Assembly: GCA_029237695.1 (NCBI GenBank)
Contig: CM055272.1
Span: 35,474,791 to 35,538,790 of the forward strand
Direction of reading: 5' to 3'
From: Conchocele bisecta
Taxonomy: Eukaryota > Mollusca > Bivalvia > Lucinida > Thyasiridae
DNA: 64,000 nt
The position numbers were made by a program, and so were the translations under genes. A model generated the notes under the pieces. The model was not told the DNA's origin. It ran no database searches and was given only the letters and a program-made list of their open reading frames with translations. This document shows positions 23,490 through 35,850 of this stretch, piece after piece (positions within the stretch are counted from its first letter, which is position 1; each line of letters starts with the position of its first letter).

Positions 23490-24667
23490 ATATATAGAGA
23501 CGTCTATACTGGCTCGATGACTTTGCATGCCGTAAGTGAGGACGGGAATAAGGTTTTAAATTTGATACTTGGGACCGCCGTTTAAAGTCCCCATCCGAGA
23601 AAACGTATAATTGACTTGAGTGGTAGGCAGTATGTATGGGAAATACATTACATTATTCTAACTCTATGTTGATGAGGGTTTCCATGTGTGGATCCTGTCG
23701 GGTGGGGTGGGTTATGTGGGCCTCGGGTGACAACGAAGGAATGAGCATCAAATTGTGAAATTCACCTCTGACATCATATGAATAGCCTACCAGTGCATAC
23801 GTATGTGTGTTTGCTATAATGGTAGCAGAGCGGTAGAGAGACTGAGCATAGGTTAAACTAGGAGCCTGGTAGTGTCGTTATCTACGTTTGCCCCGCTGCC
23901 AAGCCCGGTTTCCATGAATACGACAGTCTATGGCAGACATATAGGAATGCATTTATTATACTCCCTCACCTATACACACGATGCAATTCCCTCGGCACAA
24001 GTAGATTCAAAGGTTATGGTAAGTTTTACTATATAATTTGACCGAAAGCCATCCAATAAGGCCAGTCTCTCCTACTTTGACTATTCGTATGGATGCTGTG
24101 GGACCTACTTGTACATGACCTGCAGCCAGTATGTACTGGTTCTGCATGAATTAAACAATAGGTTCTCACTTACTCCTAAGAAAGAAAAACCAAACCTCGT
24201 CATATCACCCAATATTGTTTACATTTTTTGGGAAACTCTGTTTACATCACGTGACCAACAGGTTCAGTGTTTTCTTTTAAATGCTACAAATATGCTGAAA
24301 ACTGGTGTTAAAGCACACTAAAATGTTCCTCAAGTGAAACTGGGTAGTAATGGATCAAGATTTGCCAGCAAACTGTGTCTGTGACGTCAAAACGCCCGCA
24401 CTATTTGTTTATACCGGACCACTTATATTTCGCGCCATTTGGTATATAGTCTAACCTAATCAGCAGACCGCCACCGCTCGTGTTCGATTCTCGACCAGTT
24501 TGTTTGTGTCAATAATGTGATTTTCTTGCTCTACTAGCTAAGTCAATTTTACGTTTTCTCGGATGAGGACTTTAAACGGCGGTCCTGAGTATCAAAGTTA
24601 AAAACCTTATTCCCGTCTTCTCTCTTGGAGACGACATGCAAAGTCATCGAGCCAGTCTAGACGTCAA
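23490..24667. mobile_element. ~1.2-kb element with ~125-bp inverted arms
   Basis: Left arm 23490-23613 (gtctatactggctcgatgac...gggaataagg...accgccgtttaaagtcc...gagaaaacgt); right arm 24542-24667 is its inverse. The 928-bp loop shows no coding sequence I can identify. A partial extra arm (gtcatcgagccagt) lies at about 24962-25012. Confidence 0.75.
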
Positions 24668-24709
24668 ACTATCTATCTCTCCTCTCTATATATCCCTCGC
24701 TGTCTCCAT

Positions 24710-24955
24710 CACGTCCTACATATAAGACACGCCATGCGATTTTGTACTTTCGGACATCTGTGTAATTTCGTGAAATACGTTTACAAAATTATCAGAGTAC
24801 ATTCTGAAAAATTTGTCAACTTTTGACAAAATTTATGAAAAATATTGAAACTTTTGAAAACGTATTTAATGAATTTACGCAGATGTCCGAAGGTACACAA
24901 TCACATGGTTTGTCTCACATATATGCCAGACTCGATATATGTCGCATGAATTGCT
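24710..24955. repeat. Inverted-repeat family J, copy 3
   Basis: gacacgccatgcgattttgt...tttcggacatctg and its inverse cagatgtccgaagg...caatcacatggtttgtctc bound an AT-rich centre. Same family as 13945-14145. Confidence 0.7.
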
Positions 24956-25005
24956 GCACAATTTGAGACGGCATACAAGGTCATCGAGCCAGTGTGAACA
25001 TTAAA

Positions 25006-25011
<6 letters not shown>

Positions 25012-25087
<76 letters not shown>

Positions 25088-25112
25088 CTCTCTCGCTCTC
25101 TCTCTCTCTCTC
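25012..25112. repeat. (CT)n microsatellite
   Basis: About 100 bp of nearly pure CT dinucleotides with a few interruptions. Confidence 0.98.
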
Positions 25113-25760
25113 ACACACATCCTACAAAGATATGTCAGACTCGATATGTCGACCAAATTGATTCACGACCTGTCTAGCTAGGTTGGGTTTGTAACCAAAT
25201 GGTGACACTATGTTTATTCGGGTAACAGTATACGTGCATTGGGACACCATCGGTAGATATAAATATAGGCAAACACGGTCACACCACACGCTGATTATTA
25301 TCCAATTTCAAAAGTTGTCCGCGAGGTAGCAAATTATTATTAAACTTACAATGTAAATACACAATGTGTTCATGATGGCCGGATAGACCTACAGATAAAC
25401 GGACAGACCGACACGGTTGTAAGGGAGGTTTTAGTGCACTTGTACATTTGTGGAAATAAATGCACCAACATGTCCTAGTCGATGGCACAAACGCCTCCTA
25501 CAACCAGATTAAGCGAGTTGCGATGTAAAGGATGTAAAGGATACACATTAATACAAAACATCGGGGCATTGCGGACACATGCAGGCAATAGGCATTTCAA
25601 ATGCTAAATATAATTTAATGTGCAACATCACACGAAATGGCTCCTGTTGGTAGCGCCATTAACATAATGAGTGTCTGTATAACAACTGAACAAGTATGGA
25701 AGATGCATCTATACATTTCCGTCACAATTGTTGAATACAATGACATATGTTTGCCATCCA
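25113..25760. other. No gene recognised
   Basis: No coding frame, repeat family or splice structure that I can support. Confidence 0.4.
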
Positions 25761-26040
25761 GGGGGCCGTTTCACTAACCTTCGTACGACTAAAATGTTCA
25801 TAAGTGCAAATTTAGGATCGTCTGGAAAGTTCAATTTATGGATTTATATTTATTGAGCATATGCTGCATATGCAGCATATGCTCAATAAATGTAAATCAA
25901 ATAATTGTATACATGAAAACTTTGTTAATGTGAAATTTACAGACTATCATAATGTTCCACTTACTTTTTTTTCCATTCACGGCACTAACCTACTATTCTA
26001 TTTATCCCGTCAACACCTACACATGGCTTTAAAATGCAAA
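25761..26040. mobile_element. MITE family A copy 3, truncated and fused to a family D fragment
   Basis: The A copy starts gggggccgtttcactaacct and keeps its central gctgcatatgcagc palindrome, but stops at about 25965 before its terminal arm is complete. Sequence then changes abruptly to the inverse of 9330-9410 (ttcacggcactaacctacta...tatcccgtcaacacctac). This is a breakpoint between two mobile elements. Confidence 0.75.
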
Positions 26041-26271
26041 CAAACAAAAACCCAGTCACCGCACATATTCATACTTTATCTTTGTCTAATTAATGTGAAA
26101 GTATGTAAGATATTTTCTTTTATAAACATACAACATAATTCAGCGCCTGTGGATGCATATGCTATGTACAAACAAATAAGATGTGACGCTGTCACTGTAC
26201 GCAAATGCTGAACAAAGAAACCGACTTTAATCACAAATGCAATAATTCTGAAAAGAAAACGGAGATACTAT
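26041..26271. other. No gene recognised
   Basis: AT-rich spacer between two elements. The 116-codon frame at 25861-26211 starts inside MITE A3 and is not credible. Confidence 0.4.
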
Positions 26272-26808
26272 AGATTACTGTCACGAAACCGGCCCAAATT
26301 TTACGGCCATATAAACAATGCAAAAATAACATTTTTTTCGATAATATTAAATTTTATGAAAATTTAAGAATGAGCCTTCTTTATATTTCGTGAAATTTGG
26401 TCAAATATTGATTTTATTACGAAAAATGTATGGGGAATTTAACATGGAGAAAACAGAGGTGGAGGAGCTGTCGGAGGGGTCAAAAAACGAAAAATGTTGG
26501 ATATTGACTCTGAAACCTGGCTAGATAGCTTGTAAATAATCTAACTAAGAAAACAAAAGTTAAATTTTGAAAATCGGTCCAGTATTTCTGAAATTCTAAA
26601 AAAAATCTGTGATAATGTCTATGGGGATTTAACATGGGGAAATTGTTTTTTTCGCAATAAAATCAATATTTGACCAAATTTCACGAAATAAAAAGAAGGA
26701 TCATTCTTAAATTTTGCTTTAATTTAATATTATCACAAAAAAATATTGTTTCTGCATTGTTTATATGGCCGTAAAATTTGGGCAGGTTTCGTGAAACAGA
26801 CAGTAGCT
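26272..26808. mobile_element. Hairpin repeat family E, full copy
   Basis: Ends ctgtcacgaaaccggccc and gggcaggtttcgtgaaacag, with arms ttacggccatataaacaatg and its inverse. The central segment is not a tight hairpin as in 8236-8788 but still holds two aacatgg phrases about 200 bp apart. Confidence 0.8.
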
Positions 26809-27433
26809 ACAATGGGAGGACACAGCTACTGCATTTCTTTGATTGTATGTATCTTACGGCATGATGTTTTCCTTTTGGAACCGCACATGGCTTGTTGAAG
26901 GCGCTGCCACCACCAATTGTTTATAATGAAGTAGTTATTACTGTTAGTTTCTTCTTTACATAGGATTATGGGCCTCCTTTGCGTGTCGTATTCTCTATCT
27001 TAATAATCATTTAATTAATATGCGATCGTCATTGACATACACGTGTATAAATAGTAGAAATATGATCTGACAATCCATGTGTCGCACATTAGACAACTCA
27101 TAACCTATACACAGGTTTGACCAGGGCACTGCAAACACAGTTGTACACAAATCTAAGATAATACATATAATGGTTTGAGTGAGTTTAATTTTGGGTATAT
27201 GAGTGAGTATGGGTAGATACAGAGACGCCTGCGTTAATCTTGACAAGAGTATCAGAGTTTAGAAACATCGATTGGTAATACCAACTTGCAATCAGGCAGT
27301 TTGACTGGCTGAGCCTGAGTGGAAGTATAACTTAGGTTCAGCCAATCGAGCTGCATCATTTCAATCAAATGTTTCGAAATAAAGAAATTGACCAATATTG
27401 GCAAGATTGACGCAGCTGGTGTTGTATGTGGAT
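26809..27433. other. No gene recognised
   Basis: No supported coding or repeat signal. Confidence 0.35.
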
Positions 27434-27742
27434 ATATTATAGGAATGAATGGCCTTTTTGTTCCGGCCTTCGTCCAGTATTCCCGCGACTTTTCCAAGTT
27501 TATATCCCAGATAAATTCCACAAAAAGGCCATTCATTCCTTATAATTTCAGCATTTGAAATAAATTCATCAATAAAATGTGTTTATTTTCCGTTTTCTTG
27601 AGAATTATTTTAACTGCGCCTCACAGTTACGGAAAGTAGTTCGGCGTGGGAGTTTTCTGGGATATAAATTTTGGACAGAGACTTGCTAATGACCAATCAA
27701 ATGTTAAGGAACTGTGTAAATATTTTTTTGCTGGAATTATTT
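27434..27742. mobile_element. Repeat family F, copy 3 (hairpin partly deleted)
   Basis: The left hairpin arm is shortened: after aggaatgaatggcctttttg it jumps to ttccggccttcgtccag. The right arm and the constant ~190-bp flank are kept. Confidence 0.8.
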
Positions 27743-27789
27743 GTATGTATATATGTTCACCTATATATATACTGGTTGACAAGTGGATG

Positions 27790-27875
27790 CGAATGGGGGT
27801 CTTATACAATATGTAAACAGGCGAGAACCAGATCGGCCTGTACATCCGCGCAGGCTGATCAGGGGCCACGCTGAT
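27790..27875. repeat. Fragment of TIR repeat family T
   Basis: gatcggcctgtacatccgcg followed by caggctgatcagggg, the inner part of family T. Confidence 0.5.
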
Positions 27876-28007
27876 CACAGCACACTATAAATATCACCAG
27901 TGTCATCTACGAACTTATTATGTCAGACTTGGTGAATATACAAGAGCCCTAGAACGGTTAATCATGTCATGTGATCATATATAGATACCAGGGGCATGCA
28001 CCTGGGT

Positions 28008-28243
28008 GGGCCCGTTTCACTAAACTTCGTAAAACTAAAATGTTCGTAAGTGCAAAATTATGATAAATAGCACATTAACAATGTTTTCTTGTAATCAATT
28101 ATTGGATTTGCATTTATTGAGCTTAAGCTGCATATGCAGCCTATGCTCAATAAATGTAAATCCATCAATTGAAATTTACAGACAATCCTAAATGTTCGGT
28201 TACGAACATTTTAGTCGTACGAAGTTTAGTGAAACGGGCCCCT
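28008..28243. mobile_element. MITE family A, copy 4
   Basis: Ends gggcccgtttcactaaactt and its inverse (gtttagtgaaacgggcccc), with a central palindrome around gctgcatatgcagc. One of the best-preserved copies. Confidence 0.85.
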
Positions 28244-28514
28244 GAAACGGAGCACAGGCATGTAGTTAGGAGACACATTGTTTGTTTTAGTAGATTTAAT
28301 ATTATTTCCCACAGCTTCTAATAGTCTATTAAATACATGCACTGGCCAATGACACCAGATTGATGCATGTATATATGCGAATTGAAGACAGTCATGGTTG
28401 TGTAATACTTTTTTATGATATGTAGATAATAAATGATGAAGTATGTATATGTCATAGGTGTATACTATAAACTTTCGACTTTCGTTTTTAAAGAGTGTAC
28501 AAATCATACTAGCT

Positions 28515-29140
28515 TCAAGAAATTAATATAGATCCCCTTTGTCCCGTCTCCAATAGATACCATTGATAACAGAACAATGACACTGTACATATCTTAGTAG
28601 TATGTGTTTGTGCTGTATTGTGTGATTTATTGAAGCTGTAGACGAAACACTAAGGGTAGAAAGTGGATCTTCTTTATATCGACGCTGTCTGCACCGGAAT
28701 CTCATTGTTCGCATTGAACTTATTGTTCGCATTGAACTTACTTAGTGATCTACATTTACTTATAAATGGGTCACACTGATAGTGTTAGAAAGCAGATGCA
28801 AGTGTATGTTTCTCATTACTAGTATGCGGGTGCTATTTTAGGTTTGTGTCTACTACACTCTTATCATTTTGAATTTCGTTTTCCCTGTAAGAGTGTAGGA
28901 CGCATTGTGGCTGCGAATTGTTCAACATAGATTACGTTTGTCCCGTCTCCATCAGACAACTTGTTAATAATATGCGTTATTGTTGTATTGTGTGATTTTT
29001 GTTCAAGCTGGAGACGGAAAACGAAGGGTAAAAGTGGCTTTTCTTTTATCTGCGCTGTCTGCACCAGTATCTCACCTTTCGCACTCAACTTACTTTGTGA
29101 TCTACTTTGAAATGTGTAATACTGATAGACCTCGAAAGAT
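28515..29140. repeat. Two tandem copies of dispersed repeat K
   Basis: Copies at about 28541-28790 and 28938-29140 share tttgtcccgtctcca, attgtgtgattt, agacg.aa..c.aagggta, gcgctgtctgcacc.g and gtgatctac. A third copy is at 31405-31590. Non-coding. Confidence 0.7.
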
Positions 29141-29202
29141 TATGCGAATTTATTTACTCTTTATGCAACTGATCATTTATGTTTCGGTTTATTATACTCT
29201 CG

Positions 29203-29235
<33 letters not shown>

Positions 29236-29253
29236 GTGTGTATATATATATAT

Positions 29254-31338
29254 GAGCCGCGCCATGCGAAAACCGGGCTTAATGACAAAATTTTCAGTTT
29301 TTACTTTTTCGCGTATTCTGAATTGTACATCTTTTAAAAGCCATATGCCGCCAAAATTATTAATGTATCCCAATTATTTTTAATTTTAGAAGTATTTTTA
29401 TGACGCGTGGTAAAAACTTATATGACGTTTTAGATCAATGACGTTGAAATTACGACGTTTTTATCAACGGTGTATACAAGGGGTGTTGATAAAATACCCG
29501 GACAAGTCCTATAGATTTGTTATCTTTTATCGCATGTCAACCAAATTTGGATATCTCGTAGCCTTTCCAAGTGTTTCCCATTAGGCCAAGACAAAGTATG
29601 AAAATAATGTTTATTGCAGTTGCTATTAATGTAACGTCATGTTTTGGATTGCGGCCCAAGTAACGTAATTCCGTATGAATAATTTTCAAATAAGGAAGAG
29701 TGTTGGCGTTTCCCTGTTGTTTGCTGCTGTCTGAAATAATTTTGAGGAATAATAGCGACATTATTTAACATTTCGTATGGGACGACATATTTTAAAGTAG
29801 GAAGTAGGCCACTTATAACATTAACTTTGTAACAAAACACGACGTCGGGCAGATTTGGTAGCGTGATACTTTATAATTGTCGACGTGTGTCTCTCTTGAG
29901 GATCGCATTGCCATCGCCTGATTCAGACATACATTATTATGCAGTCAAGTAATAAGCTGATGATTTGATACTACAAATCGTGCGAAAAGCAAGTTTATGA
30001 CCATCAACATGATCAAATTTCCAATTAATTGCTAGACTTTTCGAAAACTCCACCGACCTCACTGTGTGTTTTGTGCATTATGTATTGCTTATACACAAAC
30101 AATGAAGGAGCTGCATTGAAATCACTGATACTGAATCTATTAGACAGATTGTGATGCATTTGTTTTGCGAAATTCAATACAAACCCTGGATTTATATATG
30201 TCATTATATTGTAAGGATCAGTGATTGTGGTCATGTGCCCTCTGTCACTTGTTAACTTACCCCACCCATCTTTAAACACTGCAAACTGTAATGTACTATA
30301 ACCTGATAACATGTTGAATATTTAACCAAGCTTACCGACACATGTTGATTAGTTGCAGAGGTTACTTGGAGGTTGAGATTCCCATTATTGTTCCCTGTTT
30401 GACATGTGTTAATTTCTGCCACAATGTGGAAATGACATATTCTGCACCGCATAATCCGATATTCAGTCTGTAAAGAATAGTTTAATTGTTGTTACATGCT
30501 AGTTAAGACTTTATTAAACTTGTTGAATTGACATTCGCTCTCGTATTCTATTCTCAGCCAATATTTAGTTGATAGTGTACATCCTTGTTGGTGCGGAGCT
30601 ACCAAACCCGATATCTGGATAATCATCCTGACAAAAACCAGACTGCAGGTCCCTTACAATATAGTTGCGTGTCTACCTCCGTTTATGATAAAATGAGTGG
30701 CAATAAATGGCATATCATTCGCTAAGTACTGGATTGAATTGTTCAAAAGTATCTCAATTTACCAAGATAATAAATGGTAATATTGTTGACACTAGGTTGT
30801 TCATACTTAAGATTATTTAGAATTCAAGGTGCAGTGTAAGCAAGGACTTCGCTGATATGTAGCCAGTTAAATTATGCGTTCACCATTTTGAATTCATAAG
30901 GATAACCGACGAAACAGAGTGACAATGTCAAAGAACGACAGTTAGGCGACAATGCACAGCGCCTGAAGCATTTCTAAGTCATTGATGCTGCGAGGAACTC
31001 GTGCAAGTATCCTTGCTATAATATTTTGTCACGACACCATGGCCATAACGTCAAACATGTATTCACGTTCAGTGACGTCACAAGTACGTGCCGTCAAGTC
31101 ATGACGTCATAATATGTGTACTAAGGTGCAAGGCATCGCGTCTCATATTAGTGAAAGTTTCAGTAAGTTATAATGTTCCGTTTTCTGTTAACACTTAATG
31201 TTAACTGACACCAGTAAACATAAATGGGAGGGCAAAATGTGAACGTTTACAGCGACGCTGCAAACGTCGTTTTTTCCGACGTCGTTTACCGCTTTTCATG
31301 ACGTTGTCATTAAGCCCGGTTTTCGTACGGCGCGGCCC
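29254..31338. mobile_element. 2.1-kb element with short GC-rich TIRs in a TA microsatellite
   Basis: Left end gagccgcgccatgcgaaaac, then cgggcttaatgaca; the right end is the inverse (tgtcattaagcccgg...cggcgcggccc). Both flanks are TA-rich microsatellites (29205-29253 and 31339-31400). CRE-like tgacgtca motifs cluster near the right end (about 31073 and 31101) and tgacgtt/tgacgcg motifs near the left. On the minus strand a possible exon at about 30359-30468 has a good acceptor (attctttacag) and donor (gtaagctt), but the 36-residue product is not recognisable, so I do not call a gene. Confidence 0.55.
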
Positions 31339-31404
31339 ATATGTATATATATATATGTATATATATGTGTGTGTATATACATGTATATATATATGTTGGT
31401 ATTG

Positions 31405-31590
31405 TGTGTTCATGTTGTTTTTCGTGTTTTATTCAAGCCGGAAACGGAACACTTACGGTAAAAGTTGTTTTTCTTTTATATCTGCGCTGTCTGCACACGG
31501 ATCTCACTGTTTGATGTCTGAACACGGATCTCACAGTTCGCACTGAATCTACTTTGTGATCTACTTATAAATGTGTCATGCCGAAAGTGA
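31405..31590. repeat. Dispersed repeat K, copy 3
   Basis: Same phrases as 28515-29140 (ctgcgctgtctgcac, gtgatctacttataaatg), with an internal duplication of cacggatctcac. Confidence 0.7.
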
Positions 31591-31932
31591 GAGAGTGCAT
31601 ATGAAAATGTATATTCTCTGATGAATAGATTATAGTTGTATGGTAAAACATGTTCATAGGTACACAATAGATAACTAGTTTAACAATTTCGCATATGATA
31701 ATTGTGTATGGAAGAATATTATCTGATTTAATAATTGTGTGCTTACATGGAAGATCTCGAGAAGTTGCGGGCGGTGTCTCTTGGGGTCTACTCCCATACC
31801 ATTCATTGCCACGGACGGTGCGGTAGTGGATTACATGAGTCACCGTTCGCACAGCCATATTGTGGTAAGCATTGTCCACCATATATTTATTTTTATAAGA
31901 TTTTCTTCCTTCAGTGTGGACAAATATCTTAA
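31591..31932. other. No gene recognised
   Basis: Unremarkable AT-rich sequence before the GC-rich element. Confidence 0.35.
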
Positions 31933-32672
31933 ACCTCAGTCACACCTAACACGGATGAATACGGATGGTCACGGATGCCCCCGGACGGTCCGGGGTTGAT
32001 CACCGGGGCCGTCCGGGAAGCTGATCAAATATTTGGCGAGGAACACGGTGCCAGTACGGTTCTACTACGGTGAGACTACGAATAGCCAAAGTATGACTAT
32101 GGATGACTACGGCGGTCCGGGGGTAAACCGTAGTAGGTCCGTAGTATATCCGGGAAACACGCCGGACTCATCACGGTGTCACTACGGATGGTCAAGGTTC
32201 GTTCCGGATGGCCCCGGCGGCGCTACGGATACACTACGGTGTTACCACGGTCGTCCCGGGGCCACTACGGGACACGCTGGGACCATCCGTAGTAGATCCG
32301 TAGTAGATCCGGGGTGTCCGTAGTGATAACGTACTATCACCAGGACAAACCGTGTTGTTACCCTCTTCCAAAAACACTTCCGGTCCACCACGGACCACCA
32401 CGGACGTACTACGGTGGTACTACAGACGCACCACGGTCATCCCGTTGCTACTACGGTTTCACTACGGTAGCAGAGAGTTTCCCGGATCATCCCGGATGGC
32501 CACGGATGTTTTAAACAGTTTAAAACATCCGGGGCGACCTACGGACCATCCCGGATCACCACGGTTCGTCACGGTATCACTACGGTCTGACAACGGATAG
32601 ACCACGGTTCTCCACGAATCGCCCCGGACCGAGCTCTGGGGTGGTTCCGGGCCGTCCGTAGCCCTGGTGTGA
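31933..32672. mobile_element. GC-rich element built of ACTACGG/CCGGAT motifs
   Basis: A ~740-bp island of high GC in AT-rich DNA. Inverted ends are tcagtcacacctaacacgga and (inverse of the right end) cccagtcacaccagggctac. The interior is a dense mix of short motifs on both strands (actacgg, ccacggt, tccggat, cgtagta) with no fixed period. Open frames in it are compositional artefacts. Confidence 0.65.
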
Positions 32673-32921
32673 CTGGGTCTTTACATGATAAACACTTTCT
32701 GCATGTTTAACCCTGTACTCCATACTTTATATAATCAAGTAGAATCGCAACATCTCCCTGTAAAATGAGGGTATTTATTATAACCTTTACTTACTTTGTT
32801 CCAATCACCTTTCTCTGGTCTTACCTCCATCCTCCTTCTTTTGAGCAACACGATGCAATATCAGTAGACATTTTATCAGCTACGTACAGGGTATACATGT
32901 ATCATTTCACCCTAACTCTCC

Positions 32922-34790
32922 ATGGCAACTAACATATGCACTTTAAACGTCCGAGGACTAGGATCTAAGTTAAAACTGATTCAAATATTCCAGTGGCTCA
33001 AGGATAACAATTGCGCGATATGTTTTTTGCAGGAAACTCATTCAGTAATAAAAATAGAAAAGGAGTGGGAAACTGAGTGGGGGCAGAATGATTCTTTAGT
33101 GGAAAGTCAAGCAACTCTGAAGCAAATATCGAAGACAAAACATTTTTAAAAAAACTAGAAGATTTTAATTCTGAAAATTAAAATTCGTGAATTATTATAG
33201 GTGGGGATTTCAATGTTGTCCTAAACTTTGATTTGGATAAAAGAGGTGGGTTACAAAGTACAAAAAAACAGAACAGAGAAATGATGTTAAATATTATAGA
33301 AAAATATGATGTTACTGATATATGGAGGCAAAAACATGGTACAAAAAAAAATATACATGACATTCTAATTCTAGACCACATATCCTATGTAGACTAGATT
33401 ATTTTTTACTATCGGACAATTTGGTGAATACTGTTTCTAAAAGTGAAACAAAATGTAGTATAAAAACAGATCATTCATTGGTACAAATCATGATACATAT
33501 CAATGATCAGCCTAGAGGCCCAGGATATTTTAAATTGAATAATTCAATTTTTTTCGAAAATGATTATAAAACAATTATTAAAAACAATATAGCGGAAATT
33601 GCCAACATTAACCATGAAACACACCCTAACACTTTATGGGAGTTAATCAAAGGAACAATCAGAAATGAAACTATCAAATATACTACAAAACGTATTAGAA
33701 AAGATAAAACGGACGAAAATAAATTACAGGAGTCTGGAGCAAATTGATCTATTAAGTAATGACAATATTCAAACACCTGAAGCAATCAATGAATTACATA
33801 ATTGTAAAAGGCGTCTCGAAGAAATTTACAAAAGACGAGCAGAAAGTATTATTTTTAGATCGAAATTAAATTGGGTGGAGGCTTGAGAAAATAATACAAA
33901 CTTTTTTGCGGAGCTTGAAAAAAAAAATTGAAAGAAAAATTATTTCATTTCACAGCTAAGTGTAAATGGAAAACTTGTTACAGACAAGGAACAAGTTCTA
34001 CTAGAAGAAAAACATTATTATGAAAAACTATATAAGAAAAAAGAATGTACAGATTCTGATATTAATTTTTTCCCAAATGATTATAATAATAAGTTAAATG
34101 ATGATGAGAAACGTAAATGTGAAGGTATATTGACAGAAGCTGAATGTTATAATGCCTTAAAAGAAATGAAAAACAATAAGAGCCCTGGGTCGGATGGAAT
34201 AACTGTAGATTTTTTCAAAATGTTTTGGAATGACATAAAAAGCCATTTGGTAAAATCACTAAACTTATCGATGGAGCAAGGCGAACTAACAACACTACAA
34301 AAACAAAATGTTATAAATTTAATTCCAAAAAACAGGCAAAGATACAACACACCTCGCCAACTGGAGACCAATAAGTGTGTGCTAAATATCGACTACAGAA
34401 TAGCAACAAAGGCCATCGCAAATAGAATAAAAAAGGTATTAAATAATTTAATAGATTCTTCACAAACAGGATTTATTAAAGGTAGATACATTTAATGTAT
34501 ATTGGAGAAAATATAAGGCTCTTATCCAAAGTAATTGAACACGCAAATGATAAAAATATACCAGGAATCCTATTTTCCCCGATTTTGAAAAAGCATTTGA
34601 TAGCATAAGCCATGAGTATATAATTAAGGTATTAAACTTTCTAAACTTCGGACCCAGCTTAATCAAATGGATTTAAAGGAATTTCAACAATGTTTAGGCA
34701 AATGTAAAAAAAGAAAGCTCACCATACTAGGTAAAATAACTGTCATTAAACGTTTTGCATTTCTAAACTTAGGAATTTTCAGTACAAATT
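32922..34790 (+). pseudogene. Tx1/L1-like LINE ORF2, frameshifted and internally deleted
   Basis: Starts at ATG 32922 with an APE-type endonuclease: NICTLNVRGLGS, then FLQETHS (E of the catalytic set). A second segment near 33195 reads IIIGGDFNVVLN (D, N) and one near 33465 reads KTDHSLV (DH). The spacer follows, with frameshifts near 33145 and 33890. RT block 1-2 is at 34130-34495: NNKSPGSDGITVDFFK, INLIPK, then LNIDYRIATKAIANRIKKVL and QTGFIKGRYI. About 34560-34670 still matches RT block 3-4 (FEKAFDSI-like, then GPSLIKWI). At about 34675 the sequence jumps to KKRKLTILGKITVIKRF, which belongs well downstream of the catalytic FADD/YADD box. The core palm is therefore missing. Confidence 0.75.
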
Positions 34791-35850
34791 TTTGATGAGA
34801 ATTGTCGCTACAAACGATTATTTACATAAGTGTGACATTGTCAGCTCCAATTTTGTGATGTCACAGCTGAATACCTTTTAAAACAATAATAATATTGTAT
34901 GTAATTTTGATTGCCACACTGTTTGCTTCGGGCAATATGAGCAAGACAACAAGTTTTTCAACTTTTGTATCATACTAGGAAAATACTTTATATATACATG
35001 TAAATTACGAAACACGGAACCTAAATTTTATGTCTTACCTAAAGGCAACACAAAATATTGAAAAATAAATTGCAATGAATAGAAATAAGCTCATAGTTCA
35101 TGAACGAAAATGGAATGTTATCCAATTAGACTAACACTCATTTAGAGATACACGAAACTTCTGATCATACATACAAATATTACAGTTAGGTATAACAGCA
35201 TATACCGTAATAGTATTGTATCGTGTTGTGTTGCTCAATCATTATTCACTAAACCTATTTCACCATATCTCATTTTCAACTCTATTCTCTCAATTACATA
35301 ACATTCTTAAATAAATCCCACCTAACCATGTATGAACAATACGCTATATTCTATAATTATTTACAATACATGTACTCATAGTTGATTGTAAACAAGAAGT
35401 GTTTAACCTATAAATGCATGTTGTTAAACTGCTTGTAATTCATGTATTGTTTGTATATGACTATGTATGGAAATAAAAACTTAAAACTGAAGATAATACA
35501 TACAGCAATAAATAACAATCACCAGAAATGTGGAACACAAGAAATATGGAAATACTACTTTTTAACCTTTATGTTGTCAATACCTATGTTAGCATATCAT
35601 ATTGCACTTTGTGTCCGATTTCATGTATTAAAACAAACTTTTGATTTCTGAAGGTGTACCACGTAGGAAATTGCATAGTAATATTGACTGGCTGCTATTA
35701 ATACGATGTCTAATAGTGTTGGTCAAGACAAAACTAATTTGTAAACAAAAATAAAACAGCGATTATAAACAATTTGATGAGTATTATAAACTTTAAGGTA
35801 TTATATTCATAATGGCATACCAGTAGCCGATTTGATCAAGATTGCAATGC
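34791..35850. other. No gene recognised
   Basis: AT-rich sequence after the LINE remnant; open frames up to 69 codons, none convincing. Confidence 0.35.

Noticed and set aside
24440..24500. tRNA-like B box (gttcgattctcgacc) and an A-box-like phrase near 23820
   Set aside because: The two are ~650 bp apart, no cloverleaf can be drawn around either, and no SINE tail is seen.
29173..29373. Isoleucine/tyrosine-rich frames around 29200 and 31300
   Set aside because: They are translations of TA/TG microsatellites.
32033..32600. Open frames in the GC-rich element
   Set aside because: Low stop density follows from GC content and short repeated words; translations are repetitive and resemble no protein.
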